A stretch of DNA of 64,000 bases from Solen grandis (lineage: Eukaryota; Mollusca; Bivalvia; Adapedonta; Solenidae). The stretch covers positions 56,975,525 through 57,039,524 of the forward strand of contig CM037788.1 in assembly GCA_021229015.1 (NCBI GenBank), written 5' to 3'. Below are positions 61,300 through 64,000 of this stretch, one piece after another. How positions within the stretch are numbered: position 1 is the stretch's first letter; each line of letters starts with the position of its first letter. The notes below the pieces were generated by a model. The model was not told where the DNA came from. It was given only the letters and a program-made list of their open reading frames with translations, and ran no database searches. Both the position numbers and the translations under genes were made by a program.

Positions 61300-62900
61300 T
61301 TTCTTACATATATTTACGGCTTTCCGCAAACCTGCGGAAAACGTATAGGGTTTGTTATGTTTCTTCTTATTAGGACTTTCTGCCCTTTCGGCAGAAAGTC
61401 CTACTGGGTTTGTTATGTTTTTTCATTATTAGGACTCTCTGCCTACAGGCAGAAAGTCCTAGTGGGTTTGTACTGATTTTTTTTTATTATTCTTCTTCTT
61501 CTGCTTCTTCTTCTTATTATTTTTTTCTTCCTCTTATATTTGTGTTAATTTCGAGGTGTTGCCATTGACTCAGAACAATGAAAATTTTATAGCATATATT
61601 TCAAACCATGAGCTTTCGGATGCAATGCATTTCATATTCATATGACGTCATATAACGTCAGATTTGACGTCAGGTGAAAAAGTTTGTACGCGGTCTACAG
61701 CTATTATTTCTGGATCGATTTTCATCAATATTTCACAGAATGTGTATGTTAGGCTCTAGTTGTGCATCCCGGTGTCCGTTTTTCCAAATTCGAAAAGGCA
61801 AATGTTTTATGGCGAATCCAAGATTCGAACCTGTGACGTCAAATTTCAAATGCGTATAAAATCGCTTCCAGAAAAGCTAGAAAGCTGAGATTTAGGCTGA
61901 ATATTAGTTTCCAGATCTTCTATACATTCTGAAAAGATGAACGCGATTTGACGTCACATGACGTCATAATGCTCTTAAAACTTTCGTATTAAAACTTAAC
62001 GGTTTTTAAGTCCTGTAGGCTTTATTTTTTGCATGATTTACTTGAAATTTTGTCTGAAGATGCAGTATTAGAATCTATAGAGCCATGTCACTTCCGTTTC
62101 CGGAAAATCCCAAAGGTAAAGGGGTCATATATCAATTATCGGGTTTTTCTTCGGCCTTAAATATCTCAAAAACGGTAATATTCTATCGAGACACTATGCG
62201 TATAATTTGTAGTGCTTAGAAAGACCTTTCAGATTATATTTAGTTTTTGATGATCGGGGTTGAATCGGTTGAGTTATGGCGGAAAAAACAAAATTCGGTA
62301 ACCCTCAGTGTGTTTAACAGTTTATATATCGAAATTCTTTGATTTTTGAAAATATGATGATGAATATTATTTGTAGAGCAATGTTTGGCCGTTCTTTTGA
62401 TGCTTAAAGTTTAATGATTGACCTAAGATTCATGGAGTAATGGGGGAAAAATAACGAAATTCGAGCATATTGCTTTGGTGATTTTTTTCAGTTTTCAGGA
62501 GGTTTAATAGCTTGTATCTAAAAAAATATTCCTATACATAAAGCATGTGAAATGAAGTGAATTTTCAGACGATTATTTTGGTACCTTAAGTTTTGAAATT
62601 GATCAAAGTATAAGGAAGTTACATCAAAAATAAGAATTTAAACATGTAGAAATTTCAGCGATTTTGTCGTTATGTAAGAGTTTCAAGGCTTATATCTTAA
62701 GAATCATTAGAAATAAGTTTTACATTAAGCAAGTGAGATGTAGAGAATTTTAAGACGATTATTTTGGCACCTAGAGTTTTGAAATTGATCAAGAAATAAG
62801 GAAGTTACATAAAAAATACGAATATAAAGCCATTTGTAAGAATTTTCATAAAATATCCTACTTTCGCTTTCACCTTAATTGAAGCATTTTCGGAAAATGT
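61300..62900. mobile_element. element led by three hairpins with about 185-bp degenerate tandem core
   Basis: Three successive hairpins occur at about 61317-61342 (CTTTCCGCA/TGCGGAAAA), 61373-61403 (AGGACTTTCTGCC/GGCAGAAAGTCCT) and 61432-61461 (AGGACTCTCTGCC/GGCAGAAAGTCCT). Each is followed by a form of GGGTTTGTTATGTTT. A TTC/TTATT-rich stretch comes next, then degenerate units of about 185 bp whose AAGACGATTATTTTGG block recurs at about 62566 and 62751, with looser matches upstream. Non-coding. Confidence 0.6.
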
Positions 62901-62994
62901 AAGTTTACAGATATGTATTAGTCATATAAATTGAAAAAAAACCTTTTTACTTATATCAAAATTGATATTACTAGCTAAACAGGTGTACCGTTCC

Positions 62995-63220
62995 CGGTGG
63001 CCGGAGTGTTTAGAGCGTCCGCCTCGAGAGCGGGAGGTCGTGGGTTCGATACCAAAGTCGTAAAAAATGGTACTGTTATAGCTCCCTTGCTTGACACTTA
63101 GCATATAAGGGTAGTTGCAGGACTGGTTGGCCCGGGTATCAGGATAATGTGACTGGGTGTGATATCATGCCACATGTCTACGACGTGATACTGCAGTGTG
63201 GCAGCACTATAACTTGTTAG
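62995..63220 (+). mobile_element. SINE family 2, head and body
   Basis: Head GTGTTTAGAGCGTCCGCCTC GAGAGCGGGAGG and B box GTCGTGGGTTCGATACC, body GCAGGACTGGTTGGCCCGGG and GGATAATGTGACTGGGTGTG. The tail is lost. This copy has the best-preserved tRNA-like anticodon stem in the window (CCGC-CTCGAGA-GCGG). Confidence 0.85.
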
Positions 63221-64000
63221 GTTCATGTCTCGTGAGAGGGTTTTTTTTTTGGGCATTTAAAACACAAAAGAAGTCGTCAATATTCGTGTTTATCAAACTG
63301 CAACCGAAGCGGGAACACTCTCGATTCGCCAGTCTGTTTTATTATGTGGAACAAGTTCTTAATCGAATGTTAATCGAACAGAATATGACAATGCCTGTTT
63401 ATCTCATATATACAACATCCCCCCTTGAAAAAAAAAATGTGTCCAAATGTCCAGCTCTTCTAACAAAACAATAACTCAAAAATTGAAACAGCGGAAACTA
63501 TGGAAACTATCGAATTGCTGATCCTAAAAGTCAATCACACACAGATTTATAAACGCCCAAGGTGGTACCTACCAAGGACATCATTCACTCAACAGACACG
63601 CAGACCATCAATGCAATATCCAAGTTACTACCGATTAGAATGAACATGTTCATGTAGAAGTTGATATTAGAAAATTGTTATATGAGTAAACAAAAAAAAA
63701 AACAGTGACTAATGCACTTTAAGACAAAAAATTGGTACGAGACAAACTGTCATAAGAGTGAACAGTAACTTAAATTCACTGTAAACAACATCTTTAAAAA
63801 CCAATAAAAGATTGATTACTTTATATCCATGCATGGAGCAAGTTATCAAATATTACTTTCATGCATTGAAATAAATCAGTCTACAAAGCATACAGTTCAC
63901 ACGGAATTACTTCCCAATGACTTTAGGTTCATAAATCAAAATACAAAGTACAAGTGGATAATCATTTGATGGATAGTATAGTTATAGTGGGAAAAAAATA
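63221..64000. other. right edge, nothing recognised
   Basis: AT-rich; no supported feature. Confidence 0.4.

Overview
The window looks like nuclear DNA from a bivalve mollusc. This is inferred from three things: AT-rich, intron-rich sequence; several tRNA-derived SINE families; and many non-coding elements built on tandem cores of roughly 130-190 bp, an architecture reported for bivalve pearl-type elements. I cannot name the species. Coding sequence is a very small part of the 64 kb. Two genes are clear, one further exon is well supported and one is only a candidate.

Region 1 (1-8.8 kb, + strand) holds the 3' part of a TDP2 gene (tyrosyl-DNA phosphodiesterase 2, an endonuclease/exonuclease/phosphatase-fold DNA repair enzyme). 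Its catalytic domain is read through exons at 3427-3549, 4558-4768, 4988-5158 and 8456-8755. A second, diverged version of the first catalytic exon lies about 3 kb upstream at 215-355, with the same 2-2 intron phases and a near-identical donor. The exon encoding the WNIDGLD motif is therefore duplicated and could be mutually exclusive.

Region 2 (8.9-30.7 kb) is gene-poor. It has a compound 45/46-bp minisatellite, SINEs, foldback MITEs, two tandem-core elements and one candidate orphan exon on the minus strand (18241-18368).

Region 3 (30.8-47.3 kb, - strand) is a complete two-coding-exon TASK-type two-pore-domain K+ channel (KCNK3/KCNK9 group), 363 aa. One 15.4-kb intron sits at the GY|G position of the first selectivity filter. 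Numbering matches vertebrate TASK through about residue 250 without gaps. N53, H98, the VLRFLT X-gate/halothane segment and a C-terminal 14-3-3-type tail are present, but the first-filter signature threonine (T93) is Ala and G236 is Ser. The intron is packed with SINEs, a 28-bp array that looks corrupted in the middle, and a 1.4-kb satellite carrying about two dozen TGACGTG motifs.

Region 4 (47.6-64 kb) is mostly repeats, two 100-N gaps, a single VMO1-like (vitelline membrane outer layer) exon on the minus strand (55193-55341), a decayed LINE reverse-transcriptase fragment, and a set of three consecutive hairpins leading a tandem-core element.

TDP2 and the channel are convergent, about 22 kb apart, with no evident functional link. 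Repeats inserted in opposite orientations at distant points (piggyBac-like MITE at 3 kb and 57 kb; foldback MITE at 15.6 kb and 60 kb) let transposon boundaries be defined from this window alone.
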